This document shows positions 16,345-23,398 of a stretch of 64,000 bases of DNA, piece after piece (position 1 is the stretch's first letter; every line of letters starts with the position of its first letter). The stretch lies in NCBI GenBank assembly GCA_964468125.1, contig CAYXVF010000011.1:20781-84780 (forward strand), written 5' to 3'. The notes under the pieces are model-generated. The model was not told where the DNA came from. It saw only the letters and a list, made by a program, of their open reading frames with translations, and made no database searches. The position numbers were made by a program, and so were the translations under genes. This DNA is from CAYXVF01 sp964468125. Its GTDB lineage: Bacteria; Myxococcota; XYA12-FULL-58-9; CAYXVF01.

Positions 16345-17316
16345 TCACGTGCTTTGTGCAATGGCATCTACCAGGAAGCTCGTTTCGCCGAGCGCAGGAT
16401 CTCCGCAGTGGCGCTCTGCCCAAAAAGTCGCCCCGATCGCGCGAAGGGCGAGCCAGATCTTCCGGCGGCCGGTCGTCACGGCGCGCTGACTGACGCTGTC
16501 GTAGTCGTTGCTCGCGATCACCCTGCCTATGTCCGAGTAGATCAGGCTCGCGGCGCGAATGGAGACCCGGCAATCGCGAGGCAGATAGGTGATCCCCGAG
16601 TCCGCTCGGCGATAGAGGCTTTTCGCTTCATCCAGGAGTCTCGCGACAACCGTTCCGAGCGCCTCTGAGTGGACCGGGTTACGAAGCCAGAGTTCGGGCT
16701 CGATCCCAACCTCCTGCATCCACTCGAGCGGGAGATAGATTCGCCCGGCTCGGGCATCTTCTCCAACATCTCTGCAAATGTTCGTGAGCTGCATCGCGAC
16801 GCCGAGATCGCAAGCGCGTGCCATGATGTGCGGCTCCCGGCGACCCATGAGCACCGTCATGATCGCGCCTACCGCCGAGGCTACGCGAGCGGAGTAGGCG
16901 ATGACGCCGCTCAGTGTTTCGTAGCGTCTGCCCTCGACGTCCCAGAGGTATCCGTCGAGAAGCGCCTCGAAGAGCGTCCGCGGGATCCGGTGCTCGCGCA
17001 CGACGTCCGCGAGGAGCCGCTCCACTGCGTCCTTGCGGGGAGCACCGCAGTAGATTTCGTCCAGTCGGGCATGGAGCCGGTCGAGAGCGCGGGCGGGCTC
17101 GCGAGCGAGGTCGACGGCGTCGTCGGAAATACGACAGAAAGCGTAAACGGCGGCTGCAGGACGCCTGACACGGGTTGGCAGCAAGAGCGAAGCCGCGTGA
17201 AAGCTCTTGGACCCGGCGCGCAGGATCGCCCGGCACTGGTCTAGGTCAGCGGCGAGAGAAAAAGGCCCTCTACGGGCGAGCGTCTCAACCCGCTCTTTTA
17301 GCTCGGACGATTGCAT
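16345..17316 (-). CDS. crtB: Phytoene synthase
   Basis: Head-to-head prenyl transferase that condenses two geranylgeranyl diphosphates to phytoene. The 323-residue protein has both Asp-rich motifs, SDDAVD (64-69) and NICRDVGED (about 178-186), and the KSFHAASLLLP opening of the squalene/phytoene synthase family. The squalene synthase alternative is unlikely because the gene lies between crtI and cruA, overlapping crtI by 32 bp and ending 15 bp before cruA. Length is typical. No GGPP synthase is present in the window, so its substrate is made elsewhere. Confidence 0.93.
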   Translation of the reverse strand: MQSSELKERVETLARRGPFSLAADLDQCRAILRAGSKSFHAASLLLPTRVRRPAAAVYAFCRISDDAVDLAREPARALDRLHARLDEIYCGAPRKDAVERLLADVVREHRIPRTLFEALLDGYLWDVEGRRYETLSGVIAYSARVASAVGAIMTVLMGRREPHIMARACDLGVAMQLTNICRDVGEDARAGRIYLPLEWMQEVGIEPELWLRNPVHSEALGTVVARLLDEAKSLYRRADSGITYLPRDCRVSIRAASLIYSDIGRVIASNDYDSVSQRAVTTGRRKIWLALRAIGATFWAERHCGDPALGETSFLVDAIAQST

Positions 17317-18844
17317 TCGGATCTGGAACCACCGTGTCGAGTACGCGGGCCGAGGAAATCACGCCGGGCATGCCAGCACCAGGGTGGGTTCCCGCGCCAA
17401 CGAGATACAAGTGCTCGATGTCCTCACTCTGGTTGTGAGGTCTGAAGTATGCGCTCTGCAGCAGGGTCGGTTCTACGCTGAAGGCGGCACCTTTGTGAGA
17501 CAGCAGGATGTCCTGAAAGCCCTGCGGATCGAGCGTGTGCGAAGTAACGATGTGCTCGCCGAGGTCCGGCATGATCGTCGAGGCCAGGTACTGCTCGATC
17601 TTCTTGCGGTAGGGCTCGCACTGCGACTGCCAGTCAACCCCCGAGTCCAGGTGCGGCACCGGGGACAAAACATAGTACGCGTCGCATCCGTCCGGGGCCA
17701 TCGACGGATCGGTCTTCGTGGGCCGGTGCAGGTATAAGCTGAAATCGTCGGCCAACACCTTGTTCTCGAAGATGTCATCGAGCAGGCCCTTGTAGCGGGG
17801 TCCCAAGAGAATCGTATGGTGCGCGACATCCTCGTACTTGCGATTGGTACCGAAGTACCAAACAAACAAGCTCATCGAGTAGCGAGCGCGATCGATTTTC
17901 GAGTCTGTCCAGCGTCGACGATAACGCGATGGAACCAGGTGGCGATAAGTCCACGCTGCGTCTGCGTTCGAGACGACGAGGTCCGCATGGATGACGTCAC
18001 CGTTCTCGAGCCGCACGCCGGCGGCCCGGGGCTTCTTGCCGCTTTCGTCCATGACGATCTCGGAGACGGTCTGGTTCAAGCGAACCTCGCCACCGAGTCC
18101 TTCGATCAGCCCCACGATTCCTTTTACGAGGGCGCCAGTACCGCCCATGGCGAAGTGGACGCCCCATTTCCGCTCCAGAAAGAGGATGAGCGAGTAGATC
18201 GACGTGGTACTGAAAGGGTTGCCGCCTACCAGAAGCGGGTGAAAACTGAGTACGGTCCGGAGTTTCTCGTCCTTCACGTACTTCTTTGCCATGCCATAGA
18301 CCGACCGATGCGATCCGAGGCGCACCATGTCGGGCAAGATTTTGAGCATGTCCATCGGTGAGCCAAAGGGCACATGGGCGAGCTGCTCGAAGCCGACTTT
18401 GAAGATTTGCTCGCTCGCTTTCACGAAGCGATCATAACCTGCGACGTCCGCGGGATTGATCTTGTTGATCTCCGCGTGCATCGCGTCTCGGTCGCCGGTG
18501 TAGTCGAACACGGTCCCGTCGTCGAAGCGAATTCGGTAGAAGGGGCTCACCTCGCGCATGTCGATGTCATCGGACATTTTTTTGCCCGCGAGCTCCCACA
18601 GCTCCTCGAACAGAAAGGGGGCGGTGATGACCGTCGGCCCGCCGTCGAAGATGAAGCCTTTGTCTTCGTAGACGTAGGCGCGTCCGCCAGGTTTGTCGCG
18701 TCGGTCGATCACGGTCACGCGGTAACCGCGGGCGCCGAGTCGGACGGCCGCGGAGAGCCCACCAAACCCGGCTCCTATGACCAGCGCGTGTGGCTTGTTG
18801 TCGGAACCGCTTCGTTCGGGAATGTTCTCAACGGGTGCTTGCAT
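17285..18844 (-). CDS. crtI: Phytoene desaturase
   Basis: FAD-dependent desaturase that converts phytoene toward lycopene. The 519-residue protein has VIGAGFGGLSAAVRL (about 22-36), RDKPGGRAYVYE, FDGGPTVITAP (about 72-82) and the C-terminal family motif LYLVGAGTHPGAGMPGV. It is the first gene of the minus-strand crtI-crtB-cruA unit, divergent from a MerR-family regulator 107 bp away. No Shine-Dalgarno sequence precedes the ATG and a promoter-like pair ends only five bases upstream, so the transcript may be leaderless. With crtD at 6908 there are two desaturases in the window; the sequence and crtB linkage assign the phytoene step to this one. Confidence 0.93.
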   Translation of the reverse strand: MQAPVENIPERSGSDNKPHALVIGAGFGGLSAAVRLGARGYRVTVIDRRDKPGGRAYVYEDKGFIFDGGPTVITAPFLFEELWELAGKKMSDDIDMREVSPFYRIRFDDGTVFDYTGDRDAMHAEINKINPADVAGYDRFVKASEQIFKVGFEQLAHVPFGSPMDMLKILPDMVRLGSHRSVYGMAKKYVKDEKLRTVLSFHPLLVGGNPFSTTSIYSLILFLERKWGVHFAMGGTGALVKGIVGLIEGLGGEVRLNQTVSEIVMDESGKKPRAAGVRLENGDVIHADLVVSNADAAWTYRHLVPSRYRRRWTDSKIDRARYSMSLFVWYFGTNRKYEDVAHHTILLGPRYKGLLDDIFENKVLADDFSLYLHRPTKTDPSMAPDGCDAYYVLSPVPHLDSGVDWQSQCEPYRKKIEQYLASTIMPDLGEHIVTSHTLDPQGFQDILLSHKGAAFSVEPTLLQSAYFRPHNQSEDIEHLYLVGAGTHPGAGMPGVISSARVLDTVVPDPNAIVRAKRAG

Positions 18845-18951
18845 GCCGCATTAGTAAGAGCAGGATGGCTAGGTGACAAGGTTCAGAATGAATTCGATTT
18901 ATCCGATGATTTTCCGGTCAGATCTATGAGCCATTCGTCGCAGGCGCGCCC
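18845..18951. promoter_or_regulatory. Divergent crtI/merR control region
   Basis: For crtI, the minus strand reads TTGTCA (18879-18874), an 18-base spacer and ACTAAT (18855-18850), a fair sigma-70-type pair whose -10 ends five bases before the crtI ATG. The segment 18880-18920 is AT-rich for this genome and is a natural place for the MerR-family operator. A nine-codon mini-ORF (ATG at 18926) ends in a TGA that overlaps the regulator's GTG start, so the regulator could be translated by coupling. None of these assignments goes beyond pattern recognition. Confidence 0.4.
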
Positions 18952-19833
18952 GTGAGCGGCCGCTATCGCATTCAAGCCTTTGCGCGGCTCACCGGCGTGC
19001 CGGCACCGACGCTTCGGGCGTGGGAAAAACGCTACGGCGTACCTACCCCGGACCGCAGCGAGTCGGGCTACCGGCTCTATCGTAACATCGATCTCTTCGT
19101 CGTGCGTCGTATGGTCGAGCTCGTGCAGGACGGCCATTCCGCCGCCTCCGCCGCCAAAACGGCGTCAGAGGCGTTGGATCGGGAGAATCGGCCCGAGCCG
19201 GCGGAAGCGGCGTCGGATGCGATTGTGAGCGCGCTGGCGCTTGGAGATCCGGTACGCGTTGAGCATGAGATTCGGCGGGCGGTGTTTCTGAGCAGCACCG
19301 CCGTCGTTCTAGAACGGATCATCTACCCCATACTTGAGGACGAACGAGCTCCGGCGGCGCAGAAGAGGCTCTTGAGGGCGCAGACCGCCCCTCTCGTCGC
19401 CGAGCTGATTCGCATGGCGGGGGCGAGCGATGGGCCTTTGGGCTTGCGTTGTGCTGGGGTGGACGAGCTGGACTGCTTGGCTTCGGATGCCCTCGCGCTG
19501 CGTCTGCTGGGCTGGGGCTATCGAACGTTCTCGATCGGGGCTGGGGTTACGCCAGCGGAGTTGAAATCAGCGATCCGAGCCTTTCGTCCGGAATTCGTGC
19601 TGATCGGGCTCGATGCGCTACCATCCCATCACTCCGCCCAATATACGCTTCTCGATGGCTACGCTGCCGCGGTGAGTGACTTACCTTGGGCTGTGAGTGG
19701 AATTGCTGCTTCGCGTCTGGGGGAGGCGATCGAGCAGCGCAGAGGATTAGTGGGTGAAGCTGATCTCGGTTTCAAACGTCGTCTCGAGCGTGCCATTTGG
19801 GTTCGCTCTCATAGCCTTTCTTCTGGTCGCTGA
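18952..19833 (+). CDS. MerR-family regulator, CarA/CarH-like, without recognisable B12 ligands
   Basis: A 293-residue regulator with an N-terminal MerR helix-turn-helix (YRIQAFARLTGVPAPTLRAWEKRYG, residues 4-28, in the style of CarA/CarH/LitR). A helical segment (about 90-150) and an alpha/beta C-terminal domain (about 160-260) follow, with the shape of a cobalamin-binding fold. In CarH the fold carries a histidine ligand in an E/DxHxxG-type motif; here the equivalent stretch is VDELDCLAS with no histidine, and no W-x9-EH is visible. It sits divergent from crtI, as expected of a repressor of carotenoid synthesis. I infer DNA binding at the crtI promoter but no photochemical B12 switch. The start is a GTG with no clear ribosome site. 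Confidence 0.8.
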   Translation: MSGRYRIQAFARLTGVPAPTLRAWEKRYGVPTPDRSESGYRLYRNIDLFVVRRMVELVQDGHSAASAAKTASEALDRENRPEPAEAASDAIVSALALGDPVRVEHEIRRAVFLSSTAVVLERIIYPILEDERAPAAQKRLLRAQTAPLVAELIRMAGASDGPLGLRCAGVDELDCLASDALALRLLGWGYRTFSIGAGVTPAELKSAIRAFRPEFVLIGLDALPSHHSAQYTLLDGYAAAVSDLPWAVSGIAASRLGEAIEQRRGLVGEADLGFKRRLERAIWVRSHSLSSGR

Positions 19834-20509
19834 TCCGGCCCAGGGAGAGTCATTGGCCCCGAGCCTCGAGCCGGTGAGCCGAGCCAGTCGCAACACACCG
19901 TCTGTGCCCCTTGAGCGATGGGCCGGGCGACAGGTGGTCTTGGGCGAGCAGAGCATCACCTTTGTCGGCACCGTGGAGACCCGTGCCGAGTCCTTCGTGA
20001 TCGCCGACGTGCGCCGATACCCGGACCGCTACGTCATGACCCAGTACACCTGTCGGGTGAATCTTGCGGAAGTCGCTGGGGTTCGAGCGAAGATCGCGGA
20101 CGGAACCGCCCAGTCCGTTCCACCGGTGACGTTCGAGGTCCCCCGGAGTGCTGACGGTTCGCTCGCGCCGGTGAGTTGGGTGACCGACTGGGGCGAGGCG
20201 GACCACGATGGCGACGGCAATCGCGGTGTGACCGTCGAAGTCGGCGCTCCTTTGTGCGGCGGCTACCTCTACCTCTCGAGTCGGACCACGACGAAATCCT
20301 ACATGTTCGAGCGCAAGCAAGCGCTCGAAGCCTCCCTCGACGTCACCGTCGAACAGAGGATTTTTGACACCTCGAACATCTGCCTCGACGTCGCCACCTC
20401 TGACACGGTGGAGCAGGTCAGCGGTCGGGTGACTTACGCGCCAGTGGCAAGGTCCGAGACCTGTGCGAGCCTGCTGCGCAAAGGGTGGCCCGTGGCCGCA
20501 CCCATCTGA
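19754..20509 (+). CDS. Exported protein of unknown function
   Basis: A 251-residue protein with a signal peptide (hydrophobic core about 14-27, ending DPAQGES). The mature part is mostly polar and beta-rich. It contains DWGEADHDGDGNRG (about 150-163), an Asp-rich stretch that could bind calcium, and four or five cysteines that would pair outside the cytoplasm. The GTG start overlaps the regulator gene by 80 bp; a second GTG at 19790 would shorten the signal peptide and remove its positive charge. I recognise no family. The overlap suggests co-transcription with the MerR gene, but a functional link is not evident. Confidence 0.6.
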   Translation: MKLISVSNVVSSVPFGFALIAFLLVADPAQGESLAPSLEPVSRASRNTPSVPLERWAGRQVVLGEQSITFVGTVETRAESFVIADVRRYPDRYVMTQYTCRVNLAEVAGVRAKIADGTAQSVPPVTFEVPRSADGSLAPVSWVTDWGEADHDGDGNRGVTVEVGAPLCGGYLYLSSRTTTKSYMFERKQALEASLDVTVEQRIFDTSNICLDVATSDTVEQVSGRVTYAPVARSETCASLLRKGWPVAAPI

Positions 20510-20595
20510 GTCGTGCCTCGGGCGCTTGTGCTCGTTCACGAGCGCCGCTAGCATTGCGGATGTGAGGTTTCTCCCTCGATCCTGAGCTTCCGCCG

Positions 20596-22596
20596 ATGCC
20601 TGAGTCGACGTTTCCCCGCCGCTTCGGACGCTACATTCTCCTCGACAAGGTGAATTCCGGCGGTATGGCGGAAGTCTACCGCGCCAAAGTGACCGGCACG
20701 GACAACTTTCAGCGCATCGTTGCGATCAAGTGCATGCTATCGAATTTGGTCGAGGACCAGGAATTCGCGACGATGTTCGTGGACGAGGCGCGTCTCGCCG
20801 CCCAGCTCAATCACGGTAACATCGTGCAGATCTACGAGCTCGGCCGCCACGAAGAGCAGCTCTACATCGCCATGGAGCTCGTCAACGGACACGACCTCCG
20901 AAACACGACAAAGCGCGCCAGGAAGCTGGGCAAACGTTTGGGCGTGGGGTTCGTCGCCTACATCGTGAGCAAGGCGGCTGAAGCGCTCGACTACGCGCAC
21001 AACAAGCTGTCGCTCGATGGGACGCCGCTCAATCTGGTTCACCGGGATGTGAGTCCCCAGAACATTCTGGTGAGCTACGACGGCGAGGTGAAAGTCGTCG
21101 ACTTCGGGATCGCGAAAGCAGAGCACCGAGCAACGGAAACGAGGGCGGGGACATTGAAAGGCAAGTTCGCCTACATGGCCCCGGAGCAGGTGGTAGGCGA
21201 CAGCATCGATCGGCGCGCTGACATCTTCGCCCTCGGAGCCGTGCTCTACGAAGCGGCGACTGGAAGGCCGCTCTTCTACGGCGACACGGACCTTGCGATC
21301 CTTGAGAAGGTGAGGAACGCCACGCTCCCCAACCTCGAGGAGCACCTCTCCCACGCGCCTGCGCAACTGTGCAAAGTGATACGCCGTGCCTGCGCTCTCA
21401 AACCGGAGGAGCGCTACCAGAGCGCCCTCGACCTGGCCGAAGATCTCGCTCCAGTACTGCTCTCTCGCGGGAACCTCTTTGGCCCCAAGAACGCACGCAC
21501 GACCATGCGCGTTCTCTACGAAGAAGAATGGGACGCCCTGCCGAAGAAGCTCAAGGAATACGCTGCGGTGGATCTCGACGAAGACCGCGCCGAGGGCCGT
21601 GGCCGCACTCAGATCTTTGGGGCGCTCCTCAATACCACGGGCGACGTACCCCTCGTGCAGACCGAGGAGATCCCCCGAAACGGAGCACCGCCCCCCGCCG
21701 CGCAGACGAATTCGAGGACCAGCAAAGAATCGGAGCCGATGACATCCGCCGCCACGGAGGTGTTCTCGCCGAAGGAGCTCGAAGCCCGGGCGTCGGGTGC
21801 CGGGACAGCGCCGGAGAATCGTGAGAGTGACGAAACGGGCCCCATCGAGCACCTGGACGGGCCCGAAACCACCGTGGAGGAGACCAAGGCCGAGGCCCGC
21901 CGCGAGCCTTCCGGTGCGTCCCGTCCCGAGCCTTCCGGAAGGATCCGCCCAGAACCCTCGGTTCGAATCCGCCCGGACGGCCGACTGCGCCCGGAACCTT
22001 CCGGGCGGGCGAGACCGCAAACCGCGGCGATGCTCTTTCAAGAGCTGATGTCCGCGCCTGCGTCGGTTCGCTACGCGCTGCTGGGGCTTGGCGGCGCCTG
22101 TGTCGTCACCTTGCTCGCGCTGATTGTCGTCGTGGCAGGACGCGGTGCTGAGCCAGATCCCCCGAGTACTGTCCCAACCCCGGTGGCAACGATGGAGCCG
22201 GCCGAAGAGAAGCGCCCGGTCGGTACGGTGATCGAGGAGCTCCCAATGGACGATGAGGACTCCGACCCGATTGACGAGCCGGAGTGGGACGACCCGGCTG
22301 CCGAACCCGAGGATGCCGCGGAAGAGCTGCCGACCCAGCCCAAACCGGACGGTACGGATCGACCGAAACGGCGATTCGCCTGGGTCAATATCGACTCAAA
22401 AGGGGTAGCTGCGCGCGTGCTCGTAGATGGAAAGGAAGTCGGGCGGACACCCATTCGAGGGCACCGGGTTCGCGCAGGCCGTCACCGGGTCAAGTTCATT
22501 CCTGTGGATAACAGTGAGGGGCGATTGGTGGAGGTTCACATTTCGCCACGCTACACCGAAGACAACCCGTTGGATCTCAGCCTGAAGCTGAGATGA
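20596..22596 (+). CDS. Membrane-anchored Ser/Thr protein kinase with PEGA-like C-terminal domain
   Basis: A 666-residue Hanks-type kinase. The kinase domain (about 12-290) has the glycine loop NSGGMAEVY, Lys45 in VAIK, HRDVSPQN (149-156), DFG (169-171) and APEQ (195-198), so it should be active. A long low-complexity linker includes repeats of the type EPSGRxRP (residues about 435-475). One transmembrane helix (about 490-515) is followed by an acidic, proline-rich stretch and a C-terminal domain of about 70 residues (RVLVDGKEVGRTPI) of PEGA type, presumably in the periplasm. The topology is cytoplasmic kinase with an outer sensor or surface-binding domain, common in myxobacteria. Substrates are unknown. 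Confidence 0.9.
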   Translation: MPESTFPRRFGRYILLDKVNSGGMAEVYRAKVTGTDNFQRIVAIKCMLSNLVEDQEFATMFVDEARLAAQLNHGNIVQIYELGRHEEQLYIAMELVNGHDLRNTTKRARKLGKRLGVGFVAYIVSKAAEALDYAHNKLSLDGTPLNLVHRDVSPQNILVSYDGEVKVVDFGIAKAEHRATETRAGTLKGKFAYMAPEQVVGDSIDRRADIFALGAVLYEAATGRPLFYGDTDLAILEKVRNATLPNLEEHLSHAPAQLCKVIRRACALKPEERYQSALDLAEDLAPVLLSRGNLFGPKNARTTMRVLYEEEWDALPKKLKEYAAVDLDEDRAEGRGRTQIFGALLNTTGDVPLVQTEEIPRNGAPPPAAQTNSRTSKESEPMTSAATEVFSPKELEARASGAGTAPENRESDETGPIEHLDGPETTVEETKAEARREPSGASRPEPSGRIRPEPSVRIRPDGRLRPEPSGRARPQTAAMLFQELMSAPASVRYALLGLGGACVVTLLALIVVVAGRGAEPDPPSTVPTPVATMEPAEEKRPVGTVIEELPMDDEDSDPIDEPEWDDPAAEPEDAAEELPTQPKPDGTDRPKRRFAWVNIDSKGVAARVLVDGKEVGRTPIRGHRVRAGRHRVKFIPVDNSEGRLVEVHISPRYTEDNPLDLSLKLR

Positions 22597-22602
22597 GCAC
22601 GA

Positions 22603-22628
22603 GTCGGGGGCCGCGGTGACGACCCCCG
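22603..22628. terminator. Hairpin between convergent kinase and HU genes
   Basis: CGGGGG (22605-22610) pairs with CCCCCG (22623-22628) across a 12-base loop, lying between the kinase stop (22596) and the end of the convergent HU gene (22641). It could stop transcription from both sides, although neither side has a clear T-run. Confidence 0.45.
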
Positions 22629-22640
22629 CCCGTATTCGTC

Positions 22641-22916
22641 TTACAATCGGTCCTTGAGGGCCTTGGCTGCGCGGAAGCCGACCGACTTCGACGCCTTGAT
22701 CTTGATGACCTCACCGGTCTGCGGGTTGCGACCCTTGCGCGCCTTGCGCGAGCGCACCACAAAGGTCCCGAAACCGGGGTAGCTGAAGCGCTTTTCCTTC
22801 TTGATGGCGACGGTCATGTTGTCGAACACCGCGTCGATCATGTCCGCAGTCATCTTCTTGGTCACTTCGCCGTCAAACTTCTTGTAGAGGGCTTCAACGA
22901 GCTCTGCCTTGGTCAT
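22641..22916 (-). CDS. hup: HU/IHF-family DNA-binding protein
   Basis: A 91-residue histone-like protein that bends and compacts DNA. It begins MTKAELVEALYKK, has the conserved FSYPGFGTFVVRSRKARKGRNPQTGE region (about 44-69, beta-arm with the Arg-Asn-Pro tip) and ends in the FRAAKALKD helix. This is HU-like rather than a specific IHF subunit. A ribosome site AGGAGAG sits at proper spacing before the ATG at 22916. The upstream region contains direct and inverted repeats described separately. Confidence 0.95.
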   Translation of the reverse strand: MTKAELVEALYKKFDGEVTKKMTADMIDAVFDNMTVAIKKEKRFSYPGFGTFVVRSRKARKGRNPQTGEVIKIKASKSVGFRAAKALKDRL

Positions 22917-23018
22917 GTTACTCTCCTGGTTGCGGCCCGTGTCTCTCTCCTAGCGACATGCTCGGAGCAGGGTGCCAACCGCCTGAGTTTGGGCCGCCTC
23001 TGAGCCCCGAAGTTAGAG

Positions 23019-23072
23019 GGTCTCCGCGATCGGGGTCAAGGAAAGCCTTTTAAATCGCGGGTCTCCGCGATC
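23019..23072 (+). repeat. 14-bp direct repeat pair
   Basis: GGGTCTCCGCGATC occurs exactly at 23019-23032 and 23059-23072, with starts 40 bp apart, in the HU upstream region. That is close to four helical turns, so both copies would face the same side of the DNA, which fits a binding site for a dimeric or cooperative regulator. Confidence 0.6.
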
Positions 23073-23080
23073 CAGCGAGC

Positions 23081-23139
23081 GCCAAGGTAAGGCGCCCGTC
23101 GCGAGGAAAAAGCCATATTTTACAGTGCCTTACCTCGCC
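23081..23139. repeat. Inverted repeat flanking an AT-rich block upstream of HU
   Basis: GCCAAGGTAAGGC (23081-23093) and the reverse complement of 23127-23139 agree at 11 of 13 bases, with a perfect 9-base core. The 33 bp between them includes ATATTTTA. It may be a regulatory site around the HU promoter. Confidence 0.5.
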
Positions 23140-23398
23140 ATATGTCTAGTGCAATCTAATGTATGGTACCCGTCGCACCCCGTCGCTTTTTTACAGCGTC
23201 GGAGCCCTGATTATCAGGCTTCCGAGGGGATGAGGTCGGGAAGAGCTGCAAAAACCTGCCTCTGATCGGTGTCGGTCTCTGGGGGGCTATGGAGAGTAGG
23301 CGTTCGGCCCCGGTTGGCGGGGTTCTGCTACTGCGAGTAGTTGAATATGACCTGTGTCCGTGGAGTGGTCGCGGTGTTTCGAGGCGGCACTCAGTGGC

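Larger units (their letters stand above)
22917..23398. promoter_or_regulatory. 482 bp intergenic region upstream of HU with repeats; no gene seen
   Basis: The longest non-coding gap of the window. It contains the 14-base direct repeat GGGTCTCCGCGATC at 23019-23032 and 23059-23072 (40 bp period). An imperfect inverted repeat with the 9-base perfect core AGGTAAGGC lies at 23085-23093 and 23127-23135, flanking an AT-rich block. A 13-base palindrome CCTGAT-T-ATCAGG sits at 23206-23218 and could end the lipoprotein transcript that arrives on the minus strand. The AT-rich stretch 23107-23165 is the probable HU promoter area, but I could not settle a -35/-10 pair. Open frames here are short and do not look coding. 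Confidence 0.5.

Noticed and set aside
21898..22020. Repeated EPSGRxRP-coding units in the Ser/Thr kinase gene as a mobile or regulatory DNA repeat
   Set aside because: The repeat is in frame, degenerate at DNA level and reads as a flexible linker before the transmembrane helix, so it is protein low complexity and not a separate element.
23206..23218. Palindrome CCTGAT-T-ATCAGG as a definite intrinsic terminator
   Set aside because: It is well placed for the minus-strand lipoprotein transcript but lacks a following T-run, so only a tentative mention is made in the intergenic entry.
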